The translations under genes and the position numbers were made by a program. Below are positions 6,056 to 16,968 of a stretch of 64,000 nucleotides of DNA, in pieces (the first letter of the stretch is position 1; the number at the start of each line of letters is the position of its first letter). Source of the DNA: Insulibacter thermoxylanivorax. Lineage in GTDB: Bacteria; Bacillota; Bacilli; Paenibacillales; DA-C8. The DNA is taken from the NCBI RefSeq assembly GCF_015472005.1, contig NZ_BMAQ01000006.1, positions 167,098-231,097 of the forward strand, given 5' to 3'. The notes below the pieces were generated by a model. That model had not been told where the DNA came from. It did not search any database and was given only the letters and a program-made list of their open reading frames with translations.

Positions 6056-9000
6056 TTATGCCGATACGGGTTCACCGTCTTCCAACCGTACCGATACCAG
6101 CTTCGATACGCCGTCTTCTTCCATCGTCACGCCGTACAGGACGTCCGCTTCCTCCATCGTGCCCTTGCGGTGCGTGACCACGATGAACTGCGTCTGATTG
6201 GAGAATTCCCGCAGATAAGATGCGAAGCGCGAGACATTCGCTTCATCGAGGGCTGCCTCTACTTCGTCCAGCACGCAGAAGGGCACGGGACGAACGTGGA
6301 TGATCGCAAACAGCAGCGCGATCGCCGTGAGCGCCTTCTCACCGCCGGAGAGAAGCTGAAGATTCTGCAGCTTCTTGCCCGGCGGCTGGGCGATGATATC
6401 GATACCGGTCTCCAGGATATTGTCGGGATCGCTCAATATGAGATCAGCCCGTCCGCCGCCGAACAGCTTTACGAACACCTTCTTGAATTGCTCGCGAATC
6501 TGTTCGAAGGTTTGGGTGAAGCGCTCCGACATCTCCCGTTCGATATCCTTGATCACCTCGTACAAAGTTTCCTTCGCTTCGACGAGGTCATTCTTCTGAC
6601 GGGTGAGGAAATCATACCGTTCACTCACGCGCTCATACTCATCAATCGCGCCGAGGTTCACATCGCCGAGCTGAGTGATCCGGCGTTTTAGATCCCTGAC
6701 AGCCGCCTGCGTGCCCAGGATGTCCTGAGGAACTGGATACCTTTCCTTAGCGAGCTCATAACCAATCTCATAATCTTCAGCCAGATGCTTAAGCAGGTTG
6801 TCCAGCTCGACATCGAGACGGTTCAGCCGCACTTCCAGCTGGTGTACTCTCGCTTCAACTTCCTGCAGCTGGACTCGCTGTTCCTTCGTCTCTTCCTCAC
6901 GCTGAGCGAGATCTTGCAGCTTCTGGGCCCGATCAGCGCGCATGAATTCGATGCGCTGCGCACATGCATCCCGTTTCTCGAGAAGCTGCTCATAGAGCAC
7001 GGATTGGCGCTTGATCTCGTCCGTCGTGCGGGCGATCTCAGCATCCGTGTTCTTGAGCGTCTGCTCTGTTTCCTCCTGCTCCTGCAACAACGCAGCCAGC
7101 TCATCAGTTGTACGCTGCATCTGCTGCCGCATCGCAGAGCGGTCCTGCGTAACGGAGGCGATCTCCACCTTCAGCTCAGTGAGCTGGGTTTGCAGCTGAT
7201 CCTTCGCAAACTCCTGGGACTTGCGCAGTTCCTCTGCTTGACGAAGCTGTTCATTGAGCGAGTCTTCCGCCTCCGCAAGCTCCTGTAGCTTGTCCTGTAC
7301 TTCAGCCAGGCGCTGCTCGATCTGCCGGCGTTCGTGAAGCACCGTCTGCTGGTCCTGCTCCGTCACCCGCAGCAGGGCTTCGATATTCTGGAGCTGCTGA
7401 TTCGCCTGTTCGATCTGGGACTGAAGTGCTTGCTCCTGCAGCCGACCTTGTTCGCCCAAGCGGCGAAGTTTCTCCAAATCTACCTGCAGGCGTTTGATCT
7501 CCTGCTCTTCATATCGCACCATCGTGCCGGCATCTTCGAGTTCGCTGCCGAGGCCGCGGATCTCCTGCTCCAGCTGATCTATGATCCGCTGCCGGCCCAG
7601 CAGGCTGTTCGTCTTCTTCTGGAGGCTCCCCCCGGTCATCGAGCCGCCGGGGTTGACAACGTCGCCGCCAAGGGTGACGATCCGATAGCGGTACTTCAAA
7701 CGGCCTGCGAGTTGGTTGGCATGTTCCAGCGTCTCGGCGATGACGACATTGCCGAGCAGATTGGCAGCAATCTGATGATAACGTTCCTCATACGTAACCA
7801 GATCCACAGCGATGCCGATATACCCCGGCATCTTCTGAATCATTCGCAATTCCTGTTCAGCTATGTAACGCCCGCGCATGACATCGAGGGGCAGAAAGGT
7901 CGCGCGCCCGGCCTGCTGCTTCTTCAAGTAAGCGATTGCTGCGCGGGCCGCTGCTTCATCCTCCATGACGATGTTCTGCAGCGCTCCGCCGAGGGCAATC
8001 TCGATCGCCGTTTCATATTGTTCGGGTACATGGATCAGTTCGGCAACAGCGCCGTGCACGCCTCTTAAGGCACCGTTCTCCCGCGCTTTGAGCACGGTTC
8101 TTACGCCGAGAGCGAAGCCGTCGAAGTCCTCTTTCATCTCCTGCAGCGTATCGCGTCTTGAGGATAGACCGTCCATCTTCTGCTGCAACTCCCGCAGCTT
8201 GCGGTTCCAGCCCTCGAGCTCCGTTTCCGCATGACGGATCTTCTCCGTGATCTCGAGATATTGCTGCCGCGTCTCTTCAAGTGAAGCTGAGGTTTCTTGG
8301 AGCTTCTCCTGGAGATTAGCGATGCGCGATAAGATTTCATCGCGTTCTCCCTTCGCCCGCTCGATATCGCTGCCGAGTTTCTCCTGCCGTCTCTGCAGCG
8401 TCTCCTCCTGCTGCTCCAAGTAGCGAACCTCGTTGCGATGTTGGGCTGCCGAGCTCAGCACTTCCAGCATCTCGGCTCGCAGATCTTCCTCCCGTGCAGC
8501 ATCGGCCCCTTCCACACCTTGGAGGCGGGCCTGTTCCTCTTGCAGCCGGCGCTGCAGTTGCTTCAGCTGTTCTTCCACTTCCATGAGCCGCTTCTCCAGG
8601 GCAGCTTGTTCTTCCCGTCTCGCGTCGATGCGGCCTTGCAAGGTGAGAAGCTTGTCCTTATTCTGAGTGCGCTGAATCTCAAGGTTGCGGCGCCGCTCCT
8701 TCAGCACCTCGACCTGGCCGTCGGACTTTTCCGCTTCTCCGCTCACCTCCAGCAGGTGCTGCTGCTCCTTCTCCAACTGTTCCTCCAGTTGGCGGATCTC
8801 CAAGCGGAACTTCTCTAACGAAGCATCATGCTGGCTGATAACCGTTGAAAGCGCCAGCTGCTCCTCTTGCAGCTGGCCGAGTTTCTGCTTCGTCTCGCTC
8901 CATGAAGCATGCACCTGCTCGATTTGATGCACATAGAGCGCGATCTCATTGGCCTTCAGCTGTTCTTTCAGATCTTTGTACCGCTTCGCTTTCTCCGCTT

Positions 9001-9622
9001 GTTCATGGAGGGGCTCAAGCTGTCCTTCCAGTTCCGCGATCAGGTCCTCGATCCGCACGAGATTTTGCTCCGTTTCCGCAAGCTTCTTCTCGGCTTCTTT
9101 TTTGCGGGATTTGTACTTCACGATCCCGGAAGCTTCTTCGAAGATACCCCGTCTTTCCTCAGACTTCGTGCTCAAGATTTCTTCGATGCGACCTTGTCCG
9201 ATGATGGAGTAAGCCTCTTTGCCGATCCCGGTATCCATGAATAATTCCGTGATGTCTTTCAGGCGGCAGGCCTGTTTGTTGATAAAATATTCACTTTCCC
9301 CGCTGCGCATGATCCGGCGGGTAATCGTTACTTCAGAATAATCCAGGGGAAGTTTCTGCGAAGAATTGTCCAAAGTCAAAGAAACCTCGCTGTAGTTCAC
9401 CGGTTTGCGCGTGTCGCTTCCTGCGAAGATCACGTCTTCCATCTTGCCGCCGCGAAGTGACTTGGCACTCTGTTCCCCCAGCACCCAGCGGATCGAATCG
9501 GATATATTACTCTTGCCGCTGCCGTTAGGACCGACGACAGCTGTAATACCTGGCACAAACTCCAGCTCGGTTCTGTCAGCGAATGATTTGAACCCCTTCA
9601 GCTCAATCCGCTTTAAGTACAT
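6056..9622 (-). CDS. smc: Chromosome segregation protein SMC
   Basis: An 1188-residue SMC ATPase that, with ScpA and ScpB, loads at the origin region and organises the chromosome. The N-terminal head has Walker A GPNGSGKS (31-38). Two long coiled coils flank the hinge, around residues 510-640 (from FDGFALGVRTVLKA through RATFLPLDVMRGRY). The C-terminal head holds the LSGGEKALTAIALL signature and the Walker B FCVLDEVEAALDE. Full length for the family. The start is ATG at 9622 with GGTGAG upstream. It is followed by ftsY and preceded by rnc, the conserved Bacillales order, although here a terminator-like hairpin separates rnc from smc. Confidence 0.99.
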   Translation of the reverse strand: MYLKRIELKGFKSFADRTELEFVPGITAVVGPNGSGKSNISDSIRWVLGEQSAKSLRGGKMEDVIFAGSDTRKPVNYSEVSLTLDNSSQKLPLDYSEVTITRRIMRSGESEYFINKQACRLKDITELFMDTGIGKEAYSIIGQGRIEEILSTKSEERRGIFEEASGIVKYKSRKKEAEKKLAETEQNLVRIEDLIAELEGQLEPLHEQAEKAKRYKDLKEQLKANEIALYVHQIEQVHASWSETKQKLGQLQEEQLALSTVISQHDASLEKFRLEIRQLEEQLEKEQQHLLEVSGEAEKSDGQVEVLKERRRNLEIQRTQNKDKLLTLQGRIDARREEQAALEKRLMEVEEQLKQLQRRLQEEQARLQGVEGADAAREEDLRAEMLEVLSSAAQHRNEVRYLEQQEETLQRRQEKLGSDIERAKGERDEILSRIANLQEKLQETSASLEETRQQYLEITEKIRHAETELEGWNRKLRELQQKMDGLSSRRDTLQEMKEDFDGFALGVRTVLKARENGALRGVHGAVAELIHVPEQYETAIEIALGGALQNIVMEDEAAARAAIAYLKKQQAGRATFLPLDVMRGRYIAEQELRMIQKMPGYIGIAVDLVTYEERYHQIAANLLGNVVIAETLEHANQLAGRLKYRYRIVTLGGDVVNPGGSMTGGSLQKKTNSLLGRQRIIDQLEQEIRGLGSELEDAGTMVRYEEQEIKRLQVDLEKLRRLGEQGRLQEQALQSQIEQANQQLQNIEALLRVTEQDQQTVLHERRQIEQRLAEVQDKLQELAEAEDSLNEQLRQAEELRKSQEFAKDQLQTQLTELKVEIASVTQDRSAMRQQMQRTTDELAALLQEQEETEQTLKNTDAEIARTTDEIKRQSVLYEQLLEKRDACAQRIEFMRADRAQKLQDLAQREEETKEQRVQLQEVEARVHQLEVRLNRLDVELDNLLKHLAEDYEIGYELAKERYPVPQDILGTQAAVRDLKRRITQLGDVNLGAIDEYERVSERYDFLTRQKNDLVEAKETLYEVIKDIEREMSERFTQTFEQIREQFKKVFVKLFGGGRADLILSDPDNILETGIDIIAQPPGKKLQNLQLLSGGEKALTAIALLFAIIHVRPVPFCVLDEVEAALDEANVSRFASYLREFSNQTQFIVVTHRKGTMEEADVLYGVTMEEDGVSKLVSVRLEDGEPVSA

Positions 9623-9862
9623 GAACTCACCTCTAACGCCCTAAACATAGTATGGAAGCAGGATGCGAATAAGATCCCTCGCCCTGCCTGCCAGCAGCCA
9701 CAACTTTCAGCGCACGGTCTGTACCGATGAACGCCAAGTGCTCTGCAGCGATCTTATACGGCTGCAAGCCATGTTTGCTGTATGGTTCAGCAGCCTGTCA
9801 CGGGCAGATTCACGGCAGATCCCTGCATGGCAGATTAAATATGCTAAACATGCTCATAATAG

Positions 9863-9892
9863 AAAACTGTCGGAGCAAGTGCCGCCGACAGT
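9863..9892 (-). terminator. Intrinsic terminator after rnc
   Basis: Minus strand: ACTGTCGG and CCGACAGT form an eight-pair stem followed by TTTTC, 13 bp past the rnc stop. The remaining 240 bp up to smc contain no gene that I can support and presumably hold the smc promoter. Confidence 0.75.
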
Positions 9893-9905
9893 CCTCTAAT
9901 ATATG

Positions 9906-10595
9906 CTATGGGGTCGTCAACTCGGCCAAAGCTTTCGCGGCTGCCTGTTGCTCCGCTTCTTTCTTCGTGCGACCGGACCCTCTGCCCAGGCACACCTCAT
10001 TCATATACACTTCGGAGATGAAGTGCTTATCATGAGCCGGTCCTTGTTCATCGACGATCCGATATTCCAATAAACCCAGTGCATGTTGTTGCACATACTC
10101 CTGCAATCGAGTCTTATAGTCGGTGATTTGCGGTTGGTCATACTGCGAGATCTTCGGAAACATGACGCGATGCAAAAAATCCTGAACCGCCTGGATGCCT
10201 TGATCAAGATACAGCGCCCCGATAAACGCTTCAAAAACATCGGCAAGCAGCGCCGGCCTGCTGCGCCCGCCGGTGATCTCTTCTCCTCTTCCCAAGCGGA
10301 CATAAGAGCCGAACTCGAGTTCATTGGCGAACTCGACCAGCGAGGGTTCGCAGACGATCGAAGCGCGAAGCTTCGTGAGTTCCCCTTCTGTCCGCTTCGG
10401 ATAACGGTGATAGAGATAATCGGACACGCACAGTTCCAGCACCGCATCGCCTAGAAACTCTAAGCGTTCATTGTGGACGGCTTTCCCTCGATTTTCATTG
10501 ACATACGATGAATGCGTAAATGCCTGAGCGAGCAGTTTGCGATTGTGAAATCGAATATTCAGCGCTTGCTCCAACTCTCGCAAATCACGGTTCAT
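9906..10595 (-). CDS. rnc: Ribonuclease III
   Basis: A 229-residue double-strand-specific endoribonuclease that processes rRNA precursors and structured mRNAs. The catalytic signature [13 protein letters not shown] starts at residue 43. The second acidic cluster is in [19 protein letters not shown]-terminal dsRNA-binding domain ([16 protein letters not shown] to [16 protein letters not shown]) follows. The start ATG at 10595 has AAGGAG nine bases upstream. It is 83 bp downstream of fabF on the same strand, at the end of the lipid cluster, the position seen in many Firmicutes. Confidence 0.98.
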   Translation of the reverse strand: MNRDLRELEQALNIRFHNRKLLAQAFTHSSYVNENRGKAVHNERLEFLGDAVLELCVSDYLYHRYPKRTEGELTKLRASIVCEPSLVEFANELEFGSYVRLGRGEEITGGRSRPALLADVFEAFIGALYLDQGIQAVQDFLHRVMFPKISQYDQPQITDYKTRLQEYVQQHALGLLEYRIVDEQGPAHDKHFISEVYMNEVCLGRGSGRTKKEAEQQAAAKALAELTTP

Positions 10596-10678
10596 GGGGC
10601 AGAGCTCCTTTGGTCAGAGTCTTACTGATATCGTACGCTGTCTCATCCTTCGTGCAGCATCCTTCGCACAGCTCCTGC

Positions 10679-11926
10679 TTACTCCTCATAACGCTTCAAG
10701 ATTAAGGTAGCATTGTGTCCGCCGAAGCCGAAGGAGTTCGACATCGCCACATCCACCTTCGCCTCTCGGGCTTGGTTCGGCACAACGTCGAGATCGCACT
10801 CAGGATCTTGATTGTCCACATTGATCGTCGGCGGGACGACGCCTTTATTGATCACCAGTGTGGAGATGATCGCTTCCAAACCGCCGGCAGCCCCCAGCAG
10901 ATGCCCCGTCATCGATTTGGTCGAGTTGACGAGGAGGCGGGATGCTTCATCGCCGAACACGGTCTTAATCGCAGCGATCTCCGCCTTATCCCCTACCGGT
11001 GTAGAGGTGCCGTGTGCATTGATATAATCAATATCCTGCAGGTCAAGCCCGGCATCGCGGATCGCCATGCGCATGCAGCGAACGGCGCCTTCACCGCCGG
11101 GAGCGGGATCCGTCATATGGTATGCATCTGCACTCATGCCGTAACCAACGACTTCTGCGTAAATCTTAGCCCCGCGTTTCTTCGCATGTTCTAGGGATTC
11201 CAGCACAAGCACGCCCGCACCTTCGCCCATGACGAAGCCGTCGCGGTCGATATCGAAAGGCCGGCTGGCGCGTTCCGGTTCGTCGTTGCGCGTGGACATC
11301 GCGCGCAGCGCACAGAAACCAGCCATCCCGACCATACGAATCGTCGCTTCCGCACCGCCGCAGATCATGATGTCGGCATCTCCGCGCTGGATCATCCGGG
11401 CGGAATCGCCGATCGCATGGCTTCCAGTAGCGCAAGCGGTAACTACGTTCGTATTGGGTCCCTTAGCTCCCGTCAGCATCGAGATCTGACCGGATGCCAT
11501 GTTCGAGATCATCATCGGGATGAAGAACGGGCTCACCCTTCGATGTCCCTTCTCCAACAAGATCATGTGTTGTTCTTCCCATGTACCGAGGCCGCCGATG
11601 CCGGAACCGACGATGACGCCGACGCGTTCCGGATCCGCATTCGTGCCGATATCAAGGCCGGCATCTTGAATGGCTTTCTTCGAAGCTGCTACGGCGAACT
11701 GCACAAAACGGTCCATCCGCCGTGCTTCTTTCCTATCTATATAATCCTCAGGATCAAAATCTTTCACTTCTGCTGCGATTCTTGTAGGCAATTCGCTGGC
11801 ATCGAACGACGTGATCGTCGATACCCCGGATTTTCCCTGAACCAGATTCGTCCACAATATATCTAGATCGGAACCGAGCGGCGTGATCGCCCCCATGCCG
11901 GTTACTACTACTCTATGTTTCATCAT
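10679..11926 (-). CDS. fabF: Beta-ketoacyl-ACP synthase II
   Basis: A 415-residue condensing enzyme that elongates acyl-ACP with malonyl-ACP and adjusts unsaturated or longer chains. The active-site cysteine lies in [11 protein letters not shown] (Cys165). The histidines are in [12 protein letters not shown] and [13 protein letters not shown]. Two ATG codons in tandem (11926, 11923) follow GAGGTGG. The second gives the usual [11 protein letters not shown] start, and the difference is one residue. It lies 124 bp after acpP, with a stable hairpin between them, and before rnc. Together with fabH, fabD, fabG and acpP it completes a nearly full FAS II set under FapR control. Confidence 0.97.
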   Translation of the reverse strand: MMKHRVVVTGMGAITPLGSDLDILWTNLVQGKSGVSTITSFDASELPTRIAAEVKDFDPEDYIDRKEARRMDRFVQFAVAASKKAIQDAGLDIGTNADPERVGVIVGSGIGGLGTWEEQHMILLEKGHRRVSPFFIPMMISNMASGQISMLTGAKGPNTNVVTACATGSHAIGDSARMIQRGDADIMICGGAEATIRMVGMAGFCALRAMSTRNDEPERASRPFDIDRDGFVMGEGAGVLVLESLEHAKKRGAKIYAEVVGYGMSADAYHMTDPAPGGEGAVRCMRMAIRDAGLDLQDIDYINAHGTSTPVGDKAEIAAIKTVFGDEASRLLVNSTKSMTGHLLGAAGGLEAIISTLVINKGVVPPTINVDNQDPECDLDVVPNQAREAKVDVAMSNSFGFGGHNATLILKRYEE

Positions 11927-12021
11927 TACCCACCTCGGTAAGGATATCGGATGTTCAGCTCGTGATGAACGAATGCGTTCGAGCCGATTGCTTCTATAGT
12001 TTCAACCGCAGTTAATGTGGA

Positions 12022-12046
12022 TAAGTCCCGTTATGCACGGGACTTA
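12022..12046. promoter_or_regulatory. Stable hairpin between acpP and fabF
   Basis: A perfect inverted repeat TAAGTCCCG...CGGGACTTA with a seven-base loop begins five bases past the acpP stop. There is no T-run, so it looks more like an mRNA-stabilising or processing hairpin than a terminator. It could keep acpP mRNA above fabF mRNA. Confidence 0.5.
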
Positions 12047-12050
12047 AAGA

Positions 12051-12284
12051 TTACTTGTGAGATTCTATGTACGAGATTACCTCTCCTACATTCGTAATCT
12101 TCTCAGCATCTTCGTCGGAAATCTCCATGTCGAACTCATCCTCAAGTTCCATCACGAGTTCCACGATATCCAGAGAATCAGCACCCAGGTCATCTTTGAA
12201 AGATGCTTCTGGAGTAACTTCAGATTCATCCACACCCAAGCGATCCACGATAATGCGCTTCACGCGGTCAAACACGTCGGACAT
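12051..12284 (-). CDS. acpP: Acyl carrier protein
   Basis: A 77-residue acyl carrier protein. The attachment site for 4'-phosphopantetheine is Ser37 in [16 protein letters not shown]. The protein is strongly acidic. The start MSDVFDRVK at 12284 has GGGAGGTG nine bases upstream; the open frame reads 31 codons further upstream but lacks a site there. It lies 64 bp after fabG and before fabF in the fatty acid cluster and carries the growing chain for all the neighbouring Fab enzymes and for PlsX. Confidence 0.99.
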   Translation of the reverse strand: MSDVFDRVKRIIVDRLGVDESEVTPEASFKDDLGADSLDIVELVMELEDEFDMEISDEDAEKITNVGEVISYIESHK

Positions 12285-12348
12285 CCGGTTCACCTCCCTC
12301 TTGGTATTATAGTAGAATAGCTCATAAAATGCCATAGGACTTCTCCGA

Positions 12349-13095
12349 TTAGCCCATGTACATGCCGCCGTCAACATGAATCGTCTGGCCGGTCATATAA
12401 TCGGCATCCTCGGAGGCGAGCACGCGGACGATCCGCGCGACATCCTCCGGCTGTCCCAGTCTTCCCAGCGGAATCGACTTGAGCAGCTGTTCGCGCGTCT
12501 CCTCGCTGAGCTGATCGGTCATCTCCGTCGCGATGAAACCCGGGGCAACGCAGTTGACTGTAATGCCCCGCGAGGCCAGTTCCTTCGCCGCGCTCTTCGT
12601 CATGCCGATCACCCCGGCCTTGGCTGCGGCATAGTTGATCTGTCCGGCATTGCCGGCAGCACCGACAACGGAGGAGATGTTGATGATCCGGCCAAAGCGC
12701 TGCTTCATCATCGGCCGTGTCACGGACTTCATGCAGTTGAAGACGCCTTTCAAGTTCGTATTAATAACTTGATCGAATTCTTTTTCTTTCATACGCATAA
12801 GCAGATTATCCCGCGTGATGCCGGCGTTGTTCACAAGGATGTCGAGCTTGCCGAAATGTTCGAGTACTTGCTTCACCATGCTCTCGGCTTGTTCCATGTC
12901 GCCCACATCCGCCTTGACGAGCAGCGCCTGTCTGCCAAGCGCGCGCACGGCCTCCGCGGTTTCCTCCGCTGCTTGTACGTTGCCGGCGTAGTTCACGGCA
13001 ACATCGGCGCCGGCTTCGGCGAGACTGATCGCGATCGCCCGTCCGATGCCGCGGGAGGCGCCGGTGACGAGCGCAACTCTGCCTTGCAATGACAT
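12349..13095 (-). CDS. fabG: 3-oxoacyl-ACP reductase FabG
   Basis: A 248-residue NADPH-dependent short-chain reductase for the first reduction of the elongation cycle. The Rossmann glycine motif is [10 protein letters not shown] (11-20) and NNAG lies at 89-92. The catalytic set is Ser142 (ISSVVG), Tyr155 and Lys159 (YAAAK). The C-terminus ends DGGMYMG as in typical FabG. The start ATG at 13095 has AGGGA upstream. It starts 10 bp after the fabD stop, so co-translation is likely. Confidence 0.97.
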   Translation of the reverse strand: MSLQGRVALVTGASRGIGRAIAISLAEAGADVAVNYAGNVQAAEETAEAVRALGRQALLVKADVGDMEQAESMVKQVLEHFGKLDILVNNAGITRDNLLMRMKEKEFDQVINTNLKGVFNCMKSVTRPMMKQRFGRIINISSVVGAAGNAGQINYAAAKAGVIGMTKSAAKELASRGITVNCVAPGFIATEMTDQLSEETREQLLKSIPLGRLGQPEDVARIVRVLASEDADYMTGQTIHVDGGMYMG

Positions 13096-13105
13096 ATCGA
13101 TTCCC

Positions 13106-14056
13106 TCACTTTCCCTCTCTATTCTTAAGTGCGGCGATCGCCGCCTCCAATGACTCCACGGAGTTCACCGTATAGACGGCAGCCGAGCGGTCGATCTTGC
13201 GGATCAGACCCGTCAGCACGGAGCCGGAACCGATCTCCACGAAGGTATCGACGCCCTGGGACAGGAGCCAGTTGATCGAATCTTCCCACAGAACCGGAGA
13301 GACCACTTGCCTCACGAGAAGCTCGCGGATCTCTTCCGCCTTGGTCACCGGTCCGGCCGTTACGTTGGCGACCACCGGGACCGCTGCATCCCGCATCTCC
13401 ACTTGCTGCAGGACCTCGCGCAGACGGCTTGCTGCCGGTTCCATCAGGGAGGAGTGGAACGGACCGCTTACCTCGAGGGGGACGACCCGCCGCGCACCGA
13501 TCTCCTTGCCCCGTTCAACGATCGCCTGCACGCCCGCCGCCGTTCCCGAGACGACGATCTGCCCCGGGCAGTTCACATTCGCCATCTCCACAGTTCCCGC
13601 CTGCTCGCTGACTTCCCGGCAGAGCGCAGCCAGCGCTTCGCGATCTGCCCCCAGGACCGCGGCCATCGCACCTTGCCCTGCGGGCACTGCCTGGTCCATG
13701 AATTCCCCGCGCAGGCGCACGGTGCGCACCGCATCGGTAAAGGACATCACTCCAGCGCATACGAGAGCACTGTATTCGCCAAGGCTGTGTCCGGCGACGT
13801 AGTCCGGCTGAAGACCGCTGTCCCGCAAGCTCTCCAGATAGGCGCAGCTTGTCGCCAGCAGGGCCGGCTGCGTGTGGTAAGTCAGCTTCAATTCATCCTC
13901 CGGTCCTTGGAAGATCAATTCGCTTAAAGGATAGCCAAGGGTTTCATCGGCGGCGCGGAACAGGGCTTGCGTCCCTTCATGCTGCCGGCAGATGTCCGCT
14001 CCCATGCCGACGCTCTGTGCACCCTGGCCTGGAAAAACATACGCTGTTAAGCCCAT
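13106..14056 (-). CDS. fabD: Malonyl-CoA:ACP transacylase FabD
   Basis: A 316-residue enzyme that moves malonyl from CoA to ACP. N-terminal [15 protein letters not shown] is the family opening. The active-site serine is Ser91 in [10 protein letters not shown]. The second half has the [10 protein letters not shown] motif with the catalytic histidine. The start is set at 14056 ([11 protein letters not shown]). A TTG nine bases upstream (14065) is also in frame but abuts the AGGAG ribosome site. It lies 91 bp after fabH and just before fabG. Confidence 0.96.
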   Translation of the reverse strand: MGLTAYVFPGQGAQSVGMGADICRQHEGTQALFRAADETLGYPLSELIFQGPEDELKLTYHTQPALLATSCAYLESLRDSGLQPDYVAGHSLGEYSALVCAGVMSFTDAVRTVRLRGEFMDQAVPAGQGAMAAVLGADREALAALCREVSEQAGTVEMANVNCPGQIVVSGTAAGVQAIVERGKEIGARRVVPLEVSGPFHSSLMEPAASRLREVLQQVEMRDAAVPVVANVTAGPVTKAEEIRELLVRQVVSPVLWEDSINWLLSQGVDTFVEIGSGSVLTGLIRKIDRSAAVYTVNSVESLEAAIAALKNREGK

Positions 14057-14147
14057 CTTACGCAACTCCTAACTGCACGATTTCTGCTTATCTTGTCAAA
14101 GCCGTTAACTTCATGTTCGATATGCATCATTTAATTCCTTCATGTCG

Positions 14148-15137
14148 TCACCAGATCAGCACAGAAGCTCCCCAGGTTAAGCCGCCGCCGAAGCCGACAA
14201 GCACGAGGCAGTCCCCCTCCTGCATGCGGCCTTCTTCCGCTGCTTCCGCCAAGGCGATCGGGATCGATGCCGCCGATGCATTGCCGTACTTATCCAGATT
14301 GATCATGCATTTGTCTTCGGGAAGGTTCAGCTTCTCCAAGGCCGAATGGATGATGCGGATATTGGCTTGATGCGGCACAAGCAGGTCAACATCATCCTTC
14401 GTGAGACCTGCTTTGTCCAGCGCTTCAAGGGCGGCTGAGCCCATGATGCGGACGGCGAACTTGAACACCTCTTTGCCCGCCATATAGATATAATGCTTCT
14501 TCTCGGCGATGCTCTCCGGCGATGCCGGGCAGCGCGAACCGCCGCCGGCCAGATTCAGCAGCTCCCCGCCGGAACCGTCGGCACCGAGCACGAAGGAGCG
14601 GAATCCCCGTCCATCCGGCACTTGCCCAAGCACAACCGCTCCCGCCCCGTCCCCGAACAGGATGCACGTGTTACGGTCCGTGTAATCCGTGATCTTGGAT
14701 AAGCATTCCGCGCCGACAACGAGGACATGTTTGTACAGACCGGCAGCGATCATGCTGACGGCATTTGCCAAACTATAGATAAATCCCGAACACGCCGCCG
14801 ACAGGTCGAAGGCCGCAGCGCGCTTCGCTCCCAGTTTCTCCTGCAGGACACAGGCCGTGGACGGAAAAGCCATATCCGGCGTGATCGTAGCAACGATGAT
14901 CAAGTCGATATCATCGGCAGTCAGCCCGGCATTCTTCAATGCTTCTACCGATGCATGGTACGCCAGATCCGAGGACGCTTCCTCCGGAGAACTGATGCGC
15001 CGCTCGCGGATCCCGGTACGCGTGATGATCCAATCGTTGCTCGTGTCCACCATCTTCTCCAGATCAAAGTTGGTGAGCACTTTCTCCGGCACATATTTGC
15101 CTGTCCCAAGCACTCCTACCGACATTCCTAAATTCAT
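14148..15137 (-). CDS. fabH: Beta-ketoacyl-ACP synthase III
   Basis: A 329-residue enzyme that starts fatty acid synthesis by condensing acyl-CoA with malonyl-ACP; Bacillales forms favour branched primers. Active-site residues are Cys116 in DLSAACSGFIYS, His in VPHQANIRI and Asn in LDKYGNASAAS. The start ATG at 15137 overlaps the plsX stop as ATGA, so translation is coupled to plsX. This position, between plsX and fabD, matches E. coli rather than B. subtilis, where plsX is followed directly by fabD. Confidence 0.97.
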   Translation of the reverse strand: MNLGMSVGVLGTGKYVPEKVLTNFDLEKMVDTSNDWIITRTGIRERRISSPEEASSDLAYHASVEALKNAGLTADDIDLIIVATITPDMAFPSTACVLQEKLGAKRAAAFDLSAACSGFIYSLANAVSMIAAGLYKHVLVVGAECLSKITDYTDRNTCILFGDGAGAVVLGQVPDGRGFRSFVLGADGSGGELLNLAGGGSRCPASPESIAEKKHYIYMAGKEVFKFAVRIMGSAALEALDKAGLTKDDVDLLVPHQANIRIIHSALEKLNLPEDKCMINLDKYGNASAASIPIALAEAAEEGRMQEGDCLVLVGFGGGLTWGASVLIW

Positions 15138-16141
15138 AGCTGCCCCTCATTTCTCTTAATTTCCTCTCTGATCGCGTCTACCAGATGATTCATCAGCGCC
15201 GTCCGAGCTTGCCCGATGGCATTTTTGATCGCACCTGCATCTGAGGAACCATGACTCTTGATGACGATACCGTCGATTCCGAGCAGCGGGGCACCGCCGT
15301 GTTCACGATAATCGTATTGTTTGAACACCCTCAGCTTCGGTTTAAGGATGAGGCCTGCGATTTTCGTTAATGCCGAGCTCGTCAGCGTCTGTTTCAGCAA
15401 GGTGAAGATCGCCTTCTGCGCACCTTCAAAGGACTTCAACATGATGTTGCCGGCAAAGCCGTCACAGACGACGACATCGCAGACGCCGCTGAGGATGTCC
15501 CGGGCTTCCACATTGCCGATGAAATGGATCGGCAGTTGCTCCAACTGACTGTAAGCGGCTTTGGTCAGTTCATTGCCCTTCATCGCTTCAGTGCCGACAT
15601 TGAGCAGGCCGACACGCGGCTGATCCAGCTGGTGAACCTTGCTGCGGTAGATCGTACCCATCACAGCATATTGCGCCAGATGTTCGGGACTGGCATCCAT
15701 GTTTGCGCCAAGGTCCAGAGCCAGGGTGCCGCTTCCCTCGAGCGTCGGGATCATCGGCGCTAAGGCTGGACGATGGATGCCCGGGAGACGTCCGATAATC
15801 AGAAGCCCCGTTGCCATGAGGGCGCCGGTGTTGCCGGCGGACACAAGCGCATCGGCCTGCTTCTCCTTCACCATGCGGCCGGCGACGACCATCGACGCAT
15901 CCTTCTTGCGCCGCACCGCCCTGACGGGCTCATCATCGGCTTCGATGACTTCCGATGCATGTTGAATCCGCACGTTGCCGGGCAATTTCCCGCCGCCGGC
16001 GGTGATGAACTGCGCGATCCGCGGCTCGTCGCCTACCAGGATGAGCTCGACATCGGCGAATTCCCGAGCTGCTTGCAGCGTTCCTGTGACCACCGCTTCC
16101 GGCGCATGGTCGCCGCCCATCGCATCAATTGCTATTCGCAT
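15134..16141 (-). CDS. plsX: Phosphate acyltransferase PlsX
   Basis: A 335-residue enzyme that converts acyl-ACP to acyl phosphate for PlsY, the first step to phosphatidic acid. [18 protein letters not shown] is the family N-terminus. [18 protein letters not shown] and [13 protein letters not shown] are conserved internal motifs. The ATG at 16141 lies 17 bases inside the end of fapR and the stop overlaps fabH by four bases, so fapR-plsX-fabH is one tightly packed unit. FakA and a DegV-type protein, encoded at 29-31.6 kb, feed the same acyl phosphate pool from exogenous fatty acids. Confidence 0.97.
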   Translation of the reverse strand: MRIAIDAMGGDHAPEAVVTGTLQAAREFADVELILVGDEPRIAQFITAGGGKLPGNVRIQHASEVIEADDEPVRAVRRKKDASMVVAGRMVKEKQADALVSAGNTGALMATGLLIIGRLPGIHRPALAPMIPTLEGSGTLALDLGANMDASPEHLAQYAVMGTIYRSKVHQLDQPRVGLLNVGTEAMKGNELTKAAYSQLEQLPIHFIGNVEARDILSGVCDVVVCDGFAGNIMLKSFEGAQKAIFTLLKQTLTSSALTKIAGLILKPKLRVFKQYDYREHGGAPLLGIDGIVIKSHGSSDAGAIKNAIGQARTALMNHLVDAIREEIKRNEGQL

Positions 16142-16745
16142 GATTGTCTACCCCTTCTGTCTGATCTTGCTCGATGGTTTTGGTACGATAAATCATAAAA
16201 TTACCTTGAAATACCTTTTCATCCCCAACATAAGTGAAGACTTCGACGTGCGCTTTGCCTCCGGCTTGGGAACCCGATCGCACATAGGCCTTGGCAACGC
16301 ATTTCTCCCCCAGCCTCACCGGCCGGATGAAGCGGATGTCCGCAGAAGCGGTGAGCGCCACCTCGTCATCGATCACTGCCACAGCCAGTGAGTTGGCTTG
16401 CGAGAAGATATGGTGCCCTCTCGCGATCTTCGTGCGGGAGAACACATGCTCCGGTTTGATTTCGAAGATGGAGATGCCGCTTTTGTCCAGCTGCAGATCG
16501 ATGACATCACCAATCACCTCGTGCAGCGGCAAGGAGCGCACTTGATCATAAGTCTGTTCAGCCATGAGCTTCAGCCGCTCCCGCAGCTCAGGGATGCCGA
16601 GTTCCAACCGGTCCAGCCGCACCGTCTGGATGCTGACGCCGAACTTCTTCATGAGATCCTCATCCGTTAGGAAAGGATTCTCTTCAATCGCTTTAGCGAG
16701 CTGTTGCTGCCGTTGTCGCTTAGGCAGTCTGCCGATTGCCCTCAC
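16125..16745 (-). CDS. fapR: Fatty acid and phospholipid regulator FapR
   Basis: A 206-residue repressor of lipid genes. It is released from DNA by malonyl-CoA (knowledge from B. subtilis). An N-terminal helix-turn-helix ([20 protein letters not shown], 25-44) is followed by the [13 protein letters not shown] linker and a hot-dog ligand domain containing [20 protein letters not shown]. The start is uncertain. GTG at 16745 is the only canonical codon, but it overlaps the GGGAGGTG ribosome site, so initiation may be a few codons further in. It overlaps plsX by 17 bases. A FapR operator sits on its own promoter at 16946-16962. Confidence 0.96.
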   Translation of the reverse strand: MRAIGRLPKRQRQQQLAKAIEENPFLTDEDLMKKFGVSIQTVRLDRLELGIPELRERLKLMAEQTYDQVRSLPLHEVIGDVIDLQLDKSGISIFEIKPEHVFSRTKIARGHHIFSQANSLAVAVIDDEVALTASADIRFIRPVRLGEKCVAKAYVRSGSQAGGKAHVEVFTYVGDEKVFQGNFMIYRTKTIEQDQTEGVDNHANSN

Positions 16746-16945
16746 CTCCCGGTATGATGAGTGAATATCGGATCGCCCGGGACGGACCCGGTCTCGTGAT
16801 CATCGTTATGTATGGTTTTACATAGCTTTCATTCCGAAACAGCTTTGCAATGGTTCAACTATGATTCTGCAGCCGTTCCGCAACGTTCAGCTATAATTCC
16901 TGGTTCTATCAGCCAATCCGACAGCCGCACCCGTACACGCAGATC

Positions 16946-16962
16946 TTATCACCTGGTACTAG
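16946..16962 (-). promoter_or_regulatory. FapR operator
   Basis: TTATCACCTGGTACTAG matches the 17-bp B. subtilis FapR consensus TTAGTACCTRGTACTAA at 14 of 17 positions, with a complete right half. It lies just downstream of the -10 of the fapR promoter, over the expected transcription start, which fits repression of the fapR-plsX-fab unit by FapR. Confidence 0.8.
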
Positions 16963-16968
16963 TAGTAT

